DNA from: Enterobacter cloacae
Lineage (GTDB): Bacteria > Pseudomonadota > Gammaproteobacteria > Enterobacterales > Enterobacteriaceae
NCBI GenBank assembly: GCA_014169315.1
Contig: AP022133.1
Coordinates: 186,001-250,000 of the forward strand
DNA: 64,000 bases
Reading direction: 5' to 3'
Both the position numbers and the translations under genes were made by a program. This document shows positions 1 to 12,446 of the stretch, in pieces. The notes under the pieces are model-generated. The model searched no databases. It had not been told where the DNA came from and worked only from the letters and a program-made list of their open reading frames with translations. The first letter of the stretch is position 1; each line of letters begins with the position of its first letter.

Positions 1-277
1 GAGTTCGCACGATATCTTCCGCGCGCCGCGTCATCCGTATACCCAGGCACTTTTACGTGCGCTGCCGGAGTTTGCCCAGGACAAAGCGCGTCTGGCCTCG
101 CTGCCGGGTGTGGTACCGGGTAAATATGACCGTCCACAGGGCTGTCTGCTTAACCCGCGCTGCCCGTATGCGACGGACAAATGTCGTGCGCAAGAGCCAG
201 AGCTGAACCTGTTGGCTGACGGTCGTCAGTCGAAATGCCACTACCCACTCGATGATGCCGGGAGGCCAACACTATGA
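1..277 (+). CDS. dppD: Dipeptide ABC transporter ATP-binding subunit DppD, C-terminal part
   Basis: The reading frame enters from the left edge and stops at 275-277. About 91 C-terminal residues are visible, including the HPYTQALL segment and the Cys-containing tail (NPRCPYA, DKCR) typical of the C-terminal oligopeptide/dipeptide ATPase domain. DppD pairs with DppF to energise uptake of dipeptides (and haem or ALA in relatives) through DppBC at the inner membrane. Its stop codon overlaps the ATG of dppF by two bases, so the two are translationally coupled. The assignment rests on the tail plus the neighbour dppF; the related oppD tail is less likely given that neighbour. Confidence 0.93.
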   Translation, partial: SSHDIFRAPRHPYTQALLRALPEFAQDKARLASLPGVVPGKYDRPQGCLLNPRCPYATDKCRAQEPELNLLADGRQSKCHYPLDDAGRPTL

Positions 278-1287
278 GTACGCAACAGGCCACCACGCAA
301 CAACCGCTGTTGCAGGCTATCGACCTGAAAAAACACTACCCGGTGAAGAAGGGGCTATTTGCCCCTGAGCGCCTGGTGAAAGCGCTGGATGGCGTCTCCT
401 TTACCCTTGAGCGCGGTAAAACGCTGGCGGTGGTTGGGGAGTCCGGCTGTGGGAAATCCACGCTGGGCCGTCTGTTGACGATGATTGAAACGCCAACCGG
501 CGGTGAGCTTTATTATCAGGGACAGGATCTGCTTAAGCACGATCCGCAGGCACAGAAGCTGCGTCGTCAGAAAATCCAGATTGTGTTCCAGAACCCGTAC
601 GGTTCCCTGAACCCGCGTAAAAAAGTGGGTCAAATCCTGGAAGAGCCGTTGCAGATAAACACCAGCCTGAGCAAAGAGCAGCGTCGTGAAAAAGCGCTGG
701 CGATGATGGCGAAAGTCGGCCTTAAAACCGAACATTACGATCGCTACCCGCATATGTTCTCCGGCGGCCAGCGTCAGCGTATCGCTATCGCCCGTGGTCT
801 GATGCTCGACCCGGATGTGGTGATTGCTGATGAACCGGTTTCCGCGCTCGACGTCTCCGTGCGTGCGCAGGTACTGAACCTGATGATGGATCTGCAGCAA
901 GAACTGGGCCTGTCGTACGTGTTCATTTCGCACGATCTGTCGGTTGTTGAGCACATTGCTGACGAAGTGATGGTGATGTACTTAGGGCGCTGCGTGGAGA
1001 AGGGGACGAAAGACCAGATCTTTAATAACCCTCGTCATCCGTATACTCAGGCGCTGCTGTCTGCGACTCCGCGCCTGAATCCGGACGATCGTCGTGAGCG
1101 AATTAAGCTGACGGGTGAATTACCAAGCCCGCTGAATCCGCCTCCGGGATGTGCATTCAACGCCCGTTGCCGCCGTCGTTTTGGCCCCTGCACACAGTTG
1201 CAGCCACAGCTGAAGGATTATGGCGGTCAACTGGTGGCGTGCTTTGCCGTTGATCAGGACGAAAATGGCGAAAAGCCGCATGCCTGA
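274..1287 (+). CDS. dppF: Dipeptide ABC transporter ATP-binding subunit DppF
   Basis: A 337-residue ABC ATPase. Walker A is GESGCGKST at residues 55-63, the signature SGGQRQR lies near residue 163, Walker B (VVIADEP) near 185, and the H-loop (ISHD) near 218. The C-terminal oligopeptide/dipeptide domain carries the Cys cluster ([10 protein letters not shown]). With DppD it powers dipeptide import through DppBC at the inner membrane. It is the last gene of the dpp operon and is followed directly by a strong terminator shared with the converging coaA. Length and sequence match the E. coli protein closely. The gene on its right, coaA, is not its neighbour in E. coli. Confidence 0.97.
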   Translation: MSTQQATTQQPLLQAIDLKKHYPVKKGLFAPERLVKALDGVSFTLERGKTLAVVGESGCGKSTLGRLLTMIETPTGGELYYQGQDLLKHDPQAQKLRRQKIQIVFQNPYGSLNPRKKVGQILEEPLQINTSLSKEQRREKALAMMAKVGLKTEHYDRYPHMFSGGQRQRIAIARGLMLDPDVVIADEPVSALDVSVRAQVLNLMMDLQQELGLSYVFISHDLSVVEHIADEVMVMYLGRCVEKGTKDQIFNNPRHPYTQALLSATPRLNPDDRRERIKLTGELPSPLNPPPGCAFNARCRRRFGPCTQLQPQLKDYGGQLVACFAVDQDENGEKPHA

Positions 1288-1290
1288 AGT

Positions 1291-1320
1291 AAAAAACCGG
1301 CGTTAAGCGCCGGTTTTTTT
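1291..1320. terminator. Bidirectional terminator between dppF and coaA
   Basis: The hairpin ACCGGCG-TTAA-CGCCGGT is flanked by an A-run on the left and a T-run on the right. It can therefore end transcripts from dppF (+) and from coaA (-), which converge here. Confidence 0.9.
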
Positions 1321-1332
1321 ATGTCTGCTTTA

Positions 1333-2283
1333 TTATTTCCGCAAACGAATCTGGTCGACAGCATGTTTCTCACTTTTGGTGAGGATCAGGCTGGCGCGCT
1401 CGCGCGTCGGCAGGATGTTCTCTTTCAGGTTCACGTAGTTGATCTCATTCCATAACCCTGTTGCCACATTGATGGCCTCTTCTTTAGAGAGCTGGGCGTA
1501 GTTGTGGAAATAAGAGTCGGGATCGGTAAACGCCCCTTCGCGGAACTTCAGGAAGCGGTTTATATACCAGTTTTGCAGTAAATCTTCCGGCGCATCGACA
1601 TAAATAGAGAAGTCGACAAAATCGGAGACAAAGACATGATGCGGATCGTGAGGATAATCCATTCCGCTCTGCAGCACGTTTAACCCTTCCAGAATCAGGA
1701 TATCCGGCTGGGCCACCGTTTTGTCGCCGTCAGGGATGCGGTCATAAATCAGGTGCGAGTAGACCGGCGCGGTCACGCTCGGCACGCCTGATTTCAGATC
1801 AGAAACGAATTTCACCAGGCGGTGCATATCATAAGAGAGCGGGAAGCCCTTCTTCTTCATCAGGCCGCGTTCTTTTAACACTTCGTTCGGGTGCAGGAAG
1901 CCGTCGGTGGTGATCAGCTCCACGCTGCGGTGTTCTGGCCAGCGGCTCAGCAACGCCTGCAGCACGCGCGCGGTGGTACTTTTTCCTACGGCAACGCTGC
2001 CCGCAATACTGATGATATAAGGAATGCGTTGCCCGTTTGTTCCGAGGAACTGCTCAAGTACCGCCTGGCGACGCAGGTTAGAGCTGATATAGAAGTTAAG
2101 CAAACGAGATAATGGTAAATAGATTTCTGCCACTTCTTCCAGGGACAGATCTTCATTTATCCCTTTTAACCGTGCGATTTCGCCTTCCGTCAGCGTCATA
2201 GGGACGGAATCACGCAGGGCAGCCCACTGGCTGCGGTTAAAGTGAAGATAAGGTGTCATTAACGGTTGCTCTTTTTTGCTCAT
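1333..2283 (-). CDS. coaA: Type I pantothenate kinase CoaA
   Basis: A 316-residue protein with the P-loop GSVAVGKS at residues 95-102, nearly identical to E. coli CoaA over its whole length. It phosphorylates pantothenate to 4'-phosphopantothenate, the first and feedback-controlled step of coenzyme A synthesis in the cytoplasm. The start at 2283 (MSKKEQ) was chosen because it gives the family length of 316. An upstream in-frame ATG would add eight residues not seen in relatives. It converges on dppF. In E. coli the neighbour on this side is birA-murB, so this is a synteny break. Confidence 0.96.
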   Translation of the reverse strand: MSKKEQPLMTPYLHFNRSQWAALRDSVPMTLTEGEIARLKGINEDLSLEEVAEIYLPLSRLLNFYISSNLRRQAVLEQFLGTNGQRIPYIISIAGSVAVGKSTTARVLQALLSRWPEHRSVELITTDGFLHPNEVLKERGLMKKKGFPLSYDMHRLVKFVSDLKSGVPSVTAPVYSHLIYDRIPDGDKTVAQPDILILEGLNVLQSGMDYPHDPHHVFVSDFVDFSIYVDAPEDLLQNWYINRFLKFREGAFTDPDSYFHNYAQLSKEEAINVATGLWNEINYVNLKENILPTRERASLILTKSEKHAVDQIRLRK

Positions 2284-2508
2284 AAGCATGCTTCGGTGAA
2301 CCATCACAAAACAGCCGGGCGATAGCTCATCACATAGTTAATTTTGGACAATGGGCAGGAGGTTAACACCAGATGACAGGAATAATAAGAAAAAATATGG
2401 GAAGCGGTGCGTTACGCGGGAGCCATCACGCTACGGTATATACGGTGTAAATCGGGCTTTGATGTTGAATTTTTGACCGCGAGTGAGTGAATTTACAGCG
2501 CTTAACCC

Positions 2509-2548
2509 TTCTTTCGCATAAAATGTGAGCGAAAGAACGTTTTATGCG
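2509..2548. repeat. Two overlapping inverted repeats in the coaA-thrU gap
   Basis: Stem A pairs TTCTTTCGC (2509-2517) with GCGAAAGAA (2529-2537). Stem B pairs CGCATAAAA (2515-2523) with TTTTATGCG (2540-2548) and is followed by a T-rich run. The arms share CGC at 2515-2517, so both stems cannot form fully at once. They lie just upstream of the thrU promoter, in the 317-base gap between coaA and thrU. The rest of that gap shows only AT-rich promoter-like sequence. Function unknown. Confidence 0.6.
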
Positions 2549-2557
2549 ATTTTTTAG

Positions 2558-2586
2558 TTGCATGACTGCGCATGTCTCCATAGAAT
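2558..2586 (+). promoter_or_regulatory. Sigma-70 promoter of the thrU-tyrU-glyT-thrT-tufB operon
   Basis: The -35 is TTGCAT (2558-2563) and the -10 is TAGAAT (2581-2586), with a 17-base spacer. A GC-rich stretch (GCGCGC) follows the -10, typical of stringently controlled stable-RNA promoters. The position, just before the first tRNA, matches the known E. coli tufB operon promoter. Confidence 0.88.
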
Positions 2587-2600
2587 GCGCGCTACTTGAT

Positions 2601-2676
<76 letters not shown>

Positions 2677-2684
2677 TCAAGTCC

Positions 2685-2769
<85 letters not shown>

Positions 2770-2828
2770 CTTTCTGGCAGCGTAAATGCCGCCGGAGCTG
2801 GTTTAAAAAATGAATCAGCTCGAACATG

Positions 2829-2851
2829 AAAAGAGAGAAATCTCTTTTTTT
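2829..2851 (+). terminator. AT-rich terminator-like hairpin between tyrU and glyT
   Basis: The stem AAAGAGA-GAAA-TCTCTTT is followed by further T residues, so it looks like a weak intrinsic terminator or an RNA-processing stem inside the tRNA operon. Transcription must largely pass it to reach glyT, thrT and tufB, so partial attenuation or processing is more likely than a full stop. This is inference. Confidence 0.4.
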
Positions 2852-2886
2852 GTTACAGAAAGAACTGGGTAGCCGAGTTTCAGGAT

Positions 2887-2961
<75 letters not shown>

Positions 2962-2967
2962 ATACGT

Positions 2968-3043
2968 GCTGATATGGCTCAGTTGGTAGAGCGCACCCTT
3001 GGTAAGGGTGAGGTCCCCAGTTCGACTCTGGGTATCAGCACCA
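2968..3043 (+). tRNA. thrT: tRNA-Thr (anticodon GGT)
   Basis: A 76-base cloverleaf with encoded CCA. The acceptor GCTGATA pairs with TATCAGC and the anticodon loop is CTTGGTA. It lies immediately upstream of tufB, as in E. coli. Confidence 0.97.
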
Positions 3044-3125
3044 CTTCACTTCTCCCTCCCGTTTCTCTCTGTTTCAATGTAAATGTATTCAACAGTTCAG
3101 GCATTTCGCCTGGTTGATGTGGTGA

Positions 3126-4346
<1,221 letters not shown>

Positions 4347-4376
4347 TCGCTGATAACATTTGACGCAATGCGCATG

Positions 4377-4403
4377 AAAAGGGCATCATTTGATGCCCTT
4401 TTT
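4377..4403 (+). terminator. tufB terminator
   Basis: GGGCATCA-TT-TGATGCCC followed by TTTTT, 31 bases after the tufB stop codon. Confidence 0.92.
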
Positions 4404-4483
4404 GCACGCTTTCACATCAGAACCTGGCTCATCAGTGATTATTTTTGTCATAATCATTGCTGAGACAGGCTCTGCAGAGAGCG

Positions 4484-4489
4484 TATAAT
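4484..4489 (+). promoter_or_regulatory. -10 element of the secE-nusG promoter
   Basis: TATAAT at 4484-4489 lies 87 bases before the secE start. No good -35 is visible at the standard distance; TGAGAC at 4461-4466 is the nearest. The position and surrounding sequence match the known E. coli secE promoter. Confidence 0.65.
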
Positions 4490-4575
4490 TCGAAAAGCGA
4501 ATGAGCATTTCGATTTGGTTTGCCTCGCGATCGCGGGGTGAAAATGTTTGTAGAATACTTCTGACAGGTTGGTTT

Positions 4576-4959
4576 ATGAGTGCGAATACCGAAGCTCAAG
4601 GGAGCGGGCGCGGCCTGGAAGCGATGAAATGGGTAGTTGTAGCCGTACTGCTGATCGTAGCGATTGTCGGCAACTATCTTTATCGTGACATCATGCTGCC
4701 GCTACGCGCGCTTGCAGTGGTAATTCTGATTGCTGCAGCGGGTGGTGTCGCGCTGTTGACGACGAAAGGCAAAGCGACCGTCGCGTTTGCCCGCGAAGCG
4801 CGTACCGAAGTCCGCAAGGTAATTTGGCCGACTCGCCAGGAAACATTGCACACCACGCTGATTGTAGCGGCGGTTACCGCTGTAATGTCACTGATCCTGT
4901 GGGGACTGGATGGTATTCTGGTTCGCCTGGTATCCTTTATCACTGGCCTGAGGTTCTAA
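4576..4959 (+). CDS. secE: Preprotein translocase subunit SecE
   Basis: A 127-residue inner-membrane protein with three transmembrane segments at about residues 19-36, 45-63 and 93-113. The conserved cytoplasmic amphipathic stretch ([18 protein letters not shown]) precedes the third. SecE clamps SecY in the SecYEG protein-conducting channel. The start at 4576 (MSANTE, after TTGGTTT) gives the exact E. coli length. A longer frame reaching 4501 has no homology upstream and overlaps the promoter region. It is followed after one base by nusG, forming the secE-nusG operon. Confidence 0.97.
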   Translation: MSANTEAQGSGRGLEAMKWVVVAVLLIVAIVGNYLYRDIMLPLRALAVVILIAAAGGVALLTTKGKATVAFAREARTEVRKVIWPTRQETLHTTLIVAAVTAVMSLILWGLDGILVRLVSFITGLRF

Positions 4960-4960
4960 G

Positions 4961-5506
4961 ATGTCTGAAGCCCCTAAAAAGCGTTGGTACGTCGTTCAGG
5001 CGTTTTCCGGTTTTGAAGGCCGCGTAGCAACATCGCTGCGTGAGCATATCAAATTACACAATATGGATGAGTTGTTTGGCGAAGTGATGGTTCCGACCGA
5101 AGAAGTGGTCGAGATCCGTGGCGGCCAGCGTCGCAAAAGCGAGCGTAAATTCTTCCCGGGTTACGTGCTGGTTCAGATGGTTATGAACGATGCGAGCTGG
5201 CACCTGGTGCGCAGCGTACCGCGCGTAATGGGCTTTATCGGCGGCACGTCTGACCGTCCGGCTCCAATCAGCGACAAAGAAGTTGATGCGATTATGAACC
5301 GCCTGCAGCAGGTGGGTGATAAGCCGCGTCCGAAAACGCTGTTTGAACCGGGTGAAATGGTTCGTGTTAATGACGGTCCGTTTGCTGACTTTAATGGCGT
5401 GGTTGAAGAAGTGGACTACGAGAAGTCCCGCCTGAAAGTTTCTGTTTCTATCTTCGGTCGTGCGACCCCGGTAGAACTGGACTTTGCCCAGGTAGAAAAA
5501 GCCTAA
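4961..5506 (+). CDS. nusG: Transcription termination/antitermination factor NusG
   Basis: A 181-residue protein with an N-terminal NGN domain (residues 1-115, binds RNA polymerase clamp helices) and a C-terminal KOW domain (about 125-181, [19 protein letters not shown]) that contacts Rho or ribosomal protein S10. It couples transcription to translation, supports rRNA antitermination and stimulates Rho termination. Start codon and length match E. coli. It is co-transcribed with secE and followed by the rplK promoter. Confidence 0.98.
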   Translation: MSEAPKKRWYVVQAFSGFEGRVATSLREHIKLHNMDELFGEVMVPTEEVVEIRGGQRRKSERKFFPGYVLVQMVMNDASWHLVRSVPRVMGFIGGTSDRPAPISDKEVDAIMNRLQQVGDKPRPKTLFEPGEMVRVNDGPFADFNGVVEEVDYEKSRLKVSVSIFGRATPVELDFAQVEKA

Positions 5507-5536
5507 GTAGCGATCAAAAAAGCGGCGATTTAATCG

Positions 5537-5565
5537 TTGCACAGGGCGCGAGATTGGAATACAAT
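5537..5565 (+). promoter_or_regulatory. Promoter of rplK-rplA (L11 operon)
   Basis: TTGCAC (5537-5542) and TACAAT (5560-5565) are separated by 17 bases, as in the E. coli PL11 promoter. The leader downstream (about 5610-5661, GGGAGCCTCCCTGAGG and CAGAGGATTTTAG) matches the stretch where ribosomal protein L1 represses translation of the operon in E. coli. Confidence 0.85.
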
Positions 5566-5631
5566 TTCGCGCCTTTTGTTTTTACGGGCTAAGCCCGTAA
5601 AACGATTTTTTATCACGGGGAGCCTCCCTGA

Positions 5632-6798
<1,167 letters not shown>

Positions 6799-6802
6799 TG
6801 CC

Positions 6803-6831
6803 TTTACGTGGGCGGTGATTTTGTCTACAAT
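6803..6831 (+). promoter_or_regulatory. Promoter of rplJL-rpoBC
   Basis: TTTACG (6803-6808) and TACAAT (6826-6831) with a 17-base spacer. The position, immediately after rplA, and the surrounding sequence match the E. coli PL10 promoter. Confidence 0.82.
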
Positions 6832-6839
6832 CTTACCCC

Positions 6840-7089
6840 CACGTTTGCTAACGAAAGTTAGCGGCTAAAAGATTTGTTCGTTGGAGCCTGGCCTATCCAG
6901 GCCTCCGTCGAAGACCGCAGGTGTTTCGCAAGAGACTTAATCCCCTGCGTAGACGGTGACAGAACGCTAAGATTATTTTTTGAATACTCTGGCTTGTTTC
7001 TGCTCACCGTATTAAGACGCTCTCTCCGTTTGGAGGAGTGAAGTGAGTTCCGGAACATGAGTTCCGGCAAACATCCAGGAGCAAAGCTA
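6840..7089 (+). promoter_or_regulatory. rplJ mRNA leader, L10-(L12)4 autoregulatory region
   Basis: About 250 bases lie between the promoter and rplJ with no convincing gene. The sequence carries several stems, for example GGCCTATCCAGGCC near 6889 and a paired GAGTTCCGGAACATGAGTTCCGG stretch at 7046-7068. It resembles the E. coli leader to which the L10-L12 complex binds to repress rplJ translation. Function assigned by that resemblance. Confidence 0.75.
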
Positions 7090-7587
7090 ATGGCTTTAAA
7101 TCTTCAAGACAAACAAGCGATTGTTGCTGAAGTCAGCGAAGTAGCCAAAGGCGCGCTGTCTGCAGTAGTTGCGGATTCCCGTGGCGTTACTGTAGACAAA
7201 ATGACTGAACTGCGTAAAGCAGGTCGTGAAGCTGGCGTATACATGCGTGTTGTTCGTAACACCCTGCTGCGTCGCGTAGTTGAAGGTACTCCATTCGAGT
7301 GCCTGAAAGACACGTTTGTTGGTCCGACCCTGATTGCATACTCTATGGAACACCCGGGCGCTGCTGCTCGTCTGTTCAAAGAGTTCGCGAAAGCGAATGC
7401 AAAATTTGAGGTCAAAGCTGCAGCCTTTGAAGGTGAGTTGATCCCGGCATCGCAAATCGATCGCCTGGCAACCCTGCCAACCTACGAAGAAGCAATTGCA
7501 CGCCTGATGGCAACCATGAAAGAAGCTTCGGCTGGCAAACTGGTTCGCACTCTGGCTGCTGTTCGCGATGCGAAAGAAGCTGCTTAA
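7090..7587 (+). CDS. rplJ: 50S ribosomal protein L10
   Basis: A 165-residue protein forming the base of the ribosomal stalk: the N-terminal domain binds 23S rRNA and L11, and the C-terminal helix carries L7/L12 dimers. The start at 7090 (MALNLQDKQ) follows CCAGGAGCAAAGCTA and gives the E. coli length. The upstream in-frame ATG at 7057 lies in the regulatory leader and is rejected. The complex with L12 represses translation from its own leader. Confidence 0.97.
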   Translation: MALNLQDKQAIVAEVSEVAKGALSAVVADSRGVTVDKMTELRKAGREAGVYMRVVRNTLLRRVVEGTPFECLKDTFVGPTLIAYSMEHPGAAARLFKEFAKANAKFEVKAAAFEGELIPASQIDRLATLPTYEEAIARLMATMKEASAGKLVRTLAAVRDAKEAA

Positions 7588-7653
7588 TAGCAGTTATCTT
7601 TATAAAGCATTTGCTTACGTATAAACTTATTCTGATTTTCAGGAACAATTTAA

Positions 7654-8022
<369 letters not shown>

Positions 8023-8061
8023 GCCAACTTTTCTGGTTGCAGCCTAAGTAATTAGGCTGAT

Positions 8062-8092
8062 GGCTGGTGACTTTTTAGTCACCAGCCTTTTT
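8062..8092 (+). terminator. Partial terminator (attenuator) between rplL and rpoB
   Basis: GGCTGGTGAC-TTTTTA-GTCACCAGCC followed by TTTTT. At this position E. coli has an attenuator that lets only part of the transcripts continue into rpoBC. The rest of the 319-base gap (8093-8341) holds the rpoB leader and shows no gene. It includes a stem near 8293-8308 with CTGTCC/GGACAG; the conserved RNase III processing site is expected in this gap. Confidence 0.88.
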
Positions 8093-8341
8093 GCGCTGTA
8101 AGGCATCAGTAGCATTTCACACTGTTTGACTGCTGGTTGTCCTGACAATGCTTGTTTCTATCGACGACTTAATATATTGCGACAGGGTGCTCGCTCTGTG
8201 TAAATCGCGACGAAATGATTTAAGCGTGATAGCAACAGGTATTGCGGAAAGTATTCAATTTTCCGGTCCACAAAATGGTGTTGCACAAACTGTCCCTTCG
8301 TCGGACAGATGGGTCGACTTGTCAGCGAGCTGAGGAACCCT

Positions 8342-11300
8342 ATGGTTTACTCCTATACCGAGAAAAAACGTATTCGTAAGGATTTTGGTAAACGTCCACA
8401 AGTTCTGGACATTCCATATCTCCTTTCTATCCAGCTTGACTCGTTCCAGAAGTTTATCGAGCAAGATCCTGAAGGGCAGTACGGCCTGGAAGCAGCCTTC
8501 CGTTCCGTGTTCCCGATTCAGAGCTACAGCGGTAACTCCGAGCTGCAGTACGTCAGCTACCGCCTTGGCGAACCGGTGTTTGACGTTCAGGAATGTCAGA
8601 TCCGTGGCGTGACCTATTCCGCACCGCTGCGCGTAAAACTGCGTCTGGTGATCTACGAGCGCGAAGCGCCGGAAGGCACCGTTAAAGACATTAAAGAACA
8701 AGAAGTCTACATGGGTGAAATTCCACTCATGACAGACAACGGTACTTTCGTAATCAACGGTACTGAGCGTGTTATCGTTTCCCAGCTGCATCGTAGCCCG
8801 GGCGTCTTCTTCGACAGCGATAAAGGTAAAACACACTCTTCCGGTAAAGTACTGTATAACGCGCGCATCATTCCTTACCGTGGTTCATGGCTGGACTTCG
8901 AGTTCGATCCAAAAGACAACCTGTTTGTCCGTATCGACCGTCGTCGTAAGCTGCCTGCAACCATCATTCTGCGTGCGCTGCAATACACCACTGAGCAGAT
9001 CCTGGACCTGTTCTTTGAGAAAGTGGTCTTTGAAATCCGCGACAACAAGCTGCAGATGGAGCTGGTGCCGGAACGTCTGCGTGGTGAGACCGCGTCGTTC
9101 GACATTGAAGCCGACGGCAAAGTGTATGTGGAAAAAGGTCGTCGTATCACTGCGCGCCATATCCGCCAGCTGGAAAAAGATGATATCAAACACATCGAAG
9201 TTCCGGTTGAATACATTGCAGGAAAAGTGTCCGCGAAAGATTACGTTGACGAGTCAACCGGTGAGCTGATCTGCCCGGCGAACATGGAGCTGAGCCTGGA
9301 TCTGCTGGCTAAGCTGAGCCAGTCTGGCCACAAACGTATCGAAACGCTGTTCACCAACGATCTGGACCACGGTCCGTACATCTCTGAGACTGTACGCGTC
9401 GACCCAACCACCGATCGTCTGAGCGCGCTGGTAGAAATCTACCGCATGATGCGTCCTGGTGAGCCACCAACTCGCGAAGCGGCTGAAAGCCTGTTCGAGA
9501 ACCTGTTCTTCTCCGAAGACCGCTACGATCTGTCCGCGGTTGGTCGTATGAAGTTCAACCGTTCTCTGCTGCGCGACGAAATCGAAGGTTCCGGTATCCT
9601 GAGCAAAGACGACATCATCGAAGTGATGAAGAAGCTCATCGATATCCGTAACGGTAAAGGCGAAGTGGACGATATCGACCACCTCGGCAACCGTCGTATC
9701 CGTTCCGTAGGCGAAATGGCGGAAAACCAGTTCCGCGTTGGCCTGGTACGTGTAGAGCGTGCGGTAAAAGAGCGTCTGTCTCTGGGCGATCTGGATACCC
9801 TGATGCCTCAGGATATGATCAACGCCAAGCCGATTTCTGCAGCAGTGAAAGAGTTCTTCGGTTCCAGCCAGCTGTCTCAGTTCATGGACCAGAACAACCC
9901 GCTGTCTGAGATTACGCACAAACGTCGTATCTCTGCACTCGGCCCAGGCGGTCTGACCCGTGAACGTGCAGGCTTCGAAGTTCGAGACGTACACCCGACT
10001 CACTACGGTCGCGTATGTCCAATCGAAACGCCTGAAGGTCCAAACATCGGTCTGATCAACTCCCTGTCCGTGTACGCACAGACTAACGAATACGGTTTCC
10101 TTGAGACGCCGTACCGTAAAGTGACCGACGGTGTTGTTACCGACGAAATTCATTACCTGTCTGCTATCGAAGAAGGCAACTACGTTATCGCTCAGGCGAA
10201 CTCCAACCTGGATGACGAAGGCCACTTTGTAGAAGATCTGGTTACCTGCCGTAGCAAAGGCGAATCCAGCTTGTTCAGCCGTGACCAGGTTGACTACATG
10301 GACGTATCCACCCAGCAGGTGGTTTCCGTCGGTGCGTCCCTGATCCCGTTCCTGGAACACGATGACGCCAACCGTGCATTGATGGGTGCGAACATGCAAC
10401 GTCAGGCCGTTCCAACTCTGCGCGCTGATAAGCCGCTGGTTGGTACCGGTATGGAACGTGCTGTTGCCGTTGACTCCGGTGTTACTGCAGTTGCTAAACG
10501 TGGCGGTACCGTCCAGTACGTTGATGCATCCCGTATCGTTATCAAAGTTAACGAAGATGAGATGTATCCGGGCGAAGCGGGTATCGACATCTACAACCTG
10601 ACCAAATACACCCGTTCTAACCAGAACACCTGTATCAACCAGATGCCTTGTGTATCTCTGGGTGAGCCAGTTGAGCGCGGCGACGTGCTGGCAGACGGTC
10701 CGTCCACCGACCTCGGTGAACTGGCGCTCGGTCAGAACATGCGCGTAGCGTTCATGCCGTGGAACGGTTACAACTTCGAAGACTCCATCCTCGTCTCCGA
10801 GCGTGTGGTTCAGGAAGATCGTTTCACCACCATCCACATTCAGGAACTGGCATGTGTGTCCCGTGACACCAAGCTGGGGCCAGAAGAGATCACTGCTGAC
10901 ATCCCTAACGTGGGTGAAGCTGCGCTCTCCAAACTGGATGAATCCGGTATCGTTTACATTGGTGCGGAAGTGACCGGTGGCGACATTCTGGTTGGTAAGG
11001 TCACGCCGAAAGGTGAAACCCAGCTGACGCCAGAAGAGAAGCTGCTGCGTGCAATCTTCGGTGAGAAAGCGTCTGACGTTAAAGACTCTTCTCTGCGTGT
11101 GCCAAACGGTGTTTCCGGTACGGTTATCGACGTTCAGGTCTTCACCCGTGACGGCGTTGAGAAAGATAAACGTGCGCTGGAAATCGAAGAGATGCAGCTC
11201 AAACAGGCTAAGAAAGACCTGTCTGAAGAACTGCAAATCCTCGAAGCGGGTCTGTTCAGCCGTATCTATGCGGTGCTGGTTGCCGGTGGTGTTGAAGCTG

Positions 11301-12370
11301 AGAAGCTCGACAAACTGCCACGCGATCGCTGGCTGGAACTGGGTCTGACCGACGAAGAGAAACAAAATCAGCTGGAACAACTGGCTGAGCAGTATGACGA
11401 ACTGAAACACGAGTTCGAGAAAAAACTCGAAGCGAAACGCCGTAAAATCACTCAGGGCGACGATCTGGCACCAGGCGTGCTGAAGATTGTTAAGGTGTAT
11501 CTGGCTGTTAAACGTCAGATCCAGCCTGGTGATAAGATGGCTGGTCGTCACGGTAACAAGGGTGTTATCTCTAAGATCAACCCGATCGAAGATATGCCGC
11601 ACGATGCTAACGGTACGCCGGTAGATATCGTACTGAACCCGCTGGGCGTACCGTCTCGTATGAACATCGGTCAGATCCTGGAAACTCACCTGGGTATGGC
11701 TGCGAAAGGTATCGGCGACAAGATTAACGCCATGCTGAAACAGCAGCAGGAAGTCGCGAAACTGCGCGAATTCATCCAGCGTGCCTACGATCTGGGTACC
11801 GACGTTCGTCAGAAAGTCGACCTGAACACCTTCAGCGATGAAGAAGTGCTGCGTCTGGCAGAAAACCTGCGTAAAGGTATGCCAATTGCAACGCCGGTAT
11901 TCGACGGTGCAAAAGAAGCTGAAATTAAAGAGCTGCTGCAACTGGGTGGTCTGCCATCTTCTGGTCAGATTACGCTGTTTGACGGCCGTACCGGCGAACA
12001 GTTTGAGCGTCAGGTAACCGTAGGTTACATGTACATGCTGAAACTGAACCACCTGGTCGACGACAAGATGCACGCTCGTTCTACCGGTTCTTACAGCCTG
12101 GTTACTCAGCAGCCGCTGGGTGGTAAGGCGCAGTTCGGTGGTCAGCGCTTCGGGGAGATGGAAGTGTGGGCGCTGGAAGCATACGGCGCAGCATACACCC
12201 TGCAGGAAATGCTCACCGTTAAGTCTGATGACGTGAACGGTCGTACCAAGATGTATAAGAACATCGTGGACGGCAACCATCAGATGGAACCGGGCATGCC
12301 AGAATCCTTCAACGTACTGTTGAAAGAGATTCGTTCGCTGGGTATCAACATCGAACTGGAAGACGAGTAA
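8342..12370 (+). CDS. rpoB: RNA polymerase beta subunit
   Basis: A 1342-residue catalytic subunit, the same length as E. coli RpoB. The rifampicin pocket around residues 507-574 reads as wild type at the positions usually mutated (D516, H526, R529, S531 and I572 equivalents). C-terminal motifs that contact beta' and the bridge helix are intact. The start at 8342 (MVYSYTEKK) follows GAGGAACCCT. The in-frame ATG at 8309 would add eleven residues absent from the family. It is co-transcribed with rplJL and rpoC. Confidence 0.98.
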   Translation: MVYSYTEKKRIRKDFGKRPQVLDIPYLLSIQLDSFQKFIEQDPEGQYGLEAAFRSVFPIQSYSGNSELQYVSYRLGEPVFDVQECQIRGVTYSAPLRVKLRLVIYEREAPEGTVKDIKEQEVYMGEIPLMTDNGTFVINGTERVIVSQLHRSPGVFFDSDKGKTHSSGKVLYNARIIPYRGSWLDFEFDPKDNLFVRIDRRRKLPATIILRALQYTTEQILDLFFEKVVFEIRDNKLQMELVPERLRGETASFDIEADGKVYVEKGRRITARHIRQLEKDDIKHIEVPVEYIAGKVSAKDYVDESTGELICPANMELSLDLLAKLSQSGHKRIETLFTNDLDHGPYISETVRVDPTTDRLSALVEIYRMMRPGEPPTREAAESLFENLFFSEDRYDLSAVGRMKFNRSLLRDEIEGSGILSKDDIIEVMKKLIDIRNGKGEVDDIDHLGNRRIRSVGEMAENQFRVGLVRVERAVKERLSLGDLDTLMPQDMINAKPISAAVKEFFGSSQLSQFMDQNNPLSEITHKRRISALGPGGLTRERAGFEVRDVHPTHYGRVCPIETPEGPNIGLINSLSVYAQTNEYGFLETPYRKVTDGVVTDEIHYLSAIEEGNYVIAQANSNLDDEGHFVEDLVTCRSKGESSLFSRDQVDYMDVSTQQVVSVGASLIPFLEHDDANRALMGANMQRQAVPTLRADKPLVGTGMERAVAVDSGVTAVAKRGGTVQYVDASRIVIKVNEDEMYPGEAGIDIYNLTKYTRSNQNTCINQMPCVSLGEPVERGDVLADGPSTDLGELALGQNMRVAFMPWNGYNFEDSILVSERVVQEDRFTTIHIQELACVSRDTKLGPEEITADIPNVGEAALSKLDESGIVYIGAEVTGGDILVGKVTPKGETQLTPEEKLLRAIFGEKASDVKDSSLRVPNGVSGTVIDVQVFTRDGVEKDKRALEIEEMQLKQAKKDLSEELQILEAGLFSRIYAVLVAGGVEAEKLDKLPRDRWLELGLTDEEKQNQLEQLAEQYDELKHEFEKKLEAKRRKITQGDDLAPGVLKIVKVYLAVKRQIQPGDKMAGRHGNKGVISKINPIEDMPHDANGTPVDIVLNPLGVPSRMNIGQILETHLGMAAKGIGDKINAMLKQQQEVAKLREFIQRAYDLGTDVRQKVDLNTFSDEEVLRLAENLRKGMPIATPVFDGAKEAEIKELLQLGGLPSSGQITLFDGRTGEQFERQVTVGYMYMLKLNHLVDDKMHARSTGSYSLVTQQPLGGKAQFGGQRFGEMEVWALEAYGAAYTLQEMLTVKSDDVNGRTKMYKNIVDGNHQMEPGMPESFNVLLKEIRSLGINIELEDE

Positions 12371-12446
12371 TTCTCGCTCAAACAGGTCACTGGTGTCGGG
12401 TTAACCCCCGACACCGGATTGTGCTAACTCCGACGGGAGCAAATCC

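Noticed and set aside
8148..8333. 61-codon frame in the rplL-rpoB gap
   Set aside because: It is the conserved rpoB leader, and the frame overlaps the rpoB ribosome-binding region with no start signal.
9860..10070. Rifampicin-resistance mutation in rpoB
   Set aside because: The cluster I and II residues read as wild type.
9254..12280. 1008-codon open frame antisense to rpoB
   Set aside because: It mirrors the biased codon use of rpoB on the opposite strand, has no ribosome-binding site or family resemblance, and rpoB is certain.
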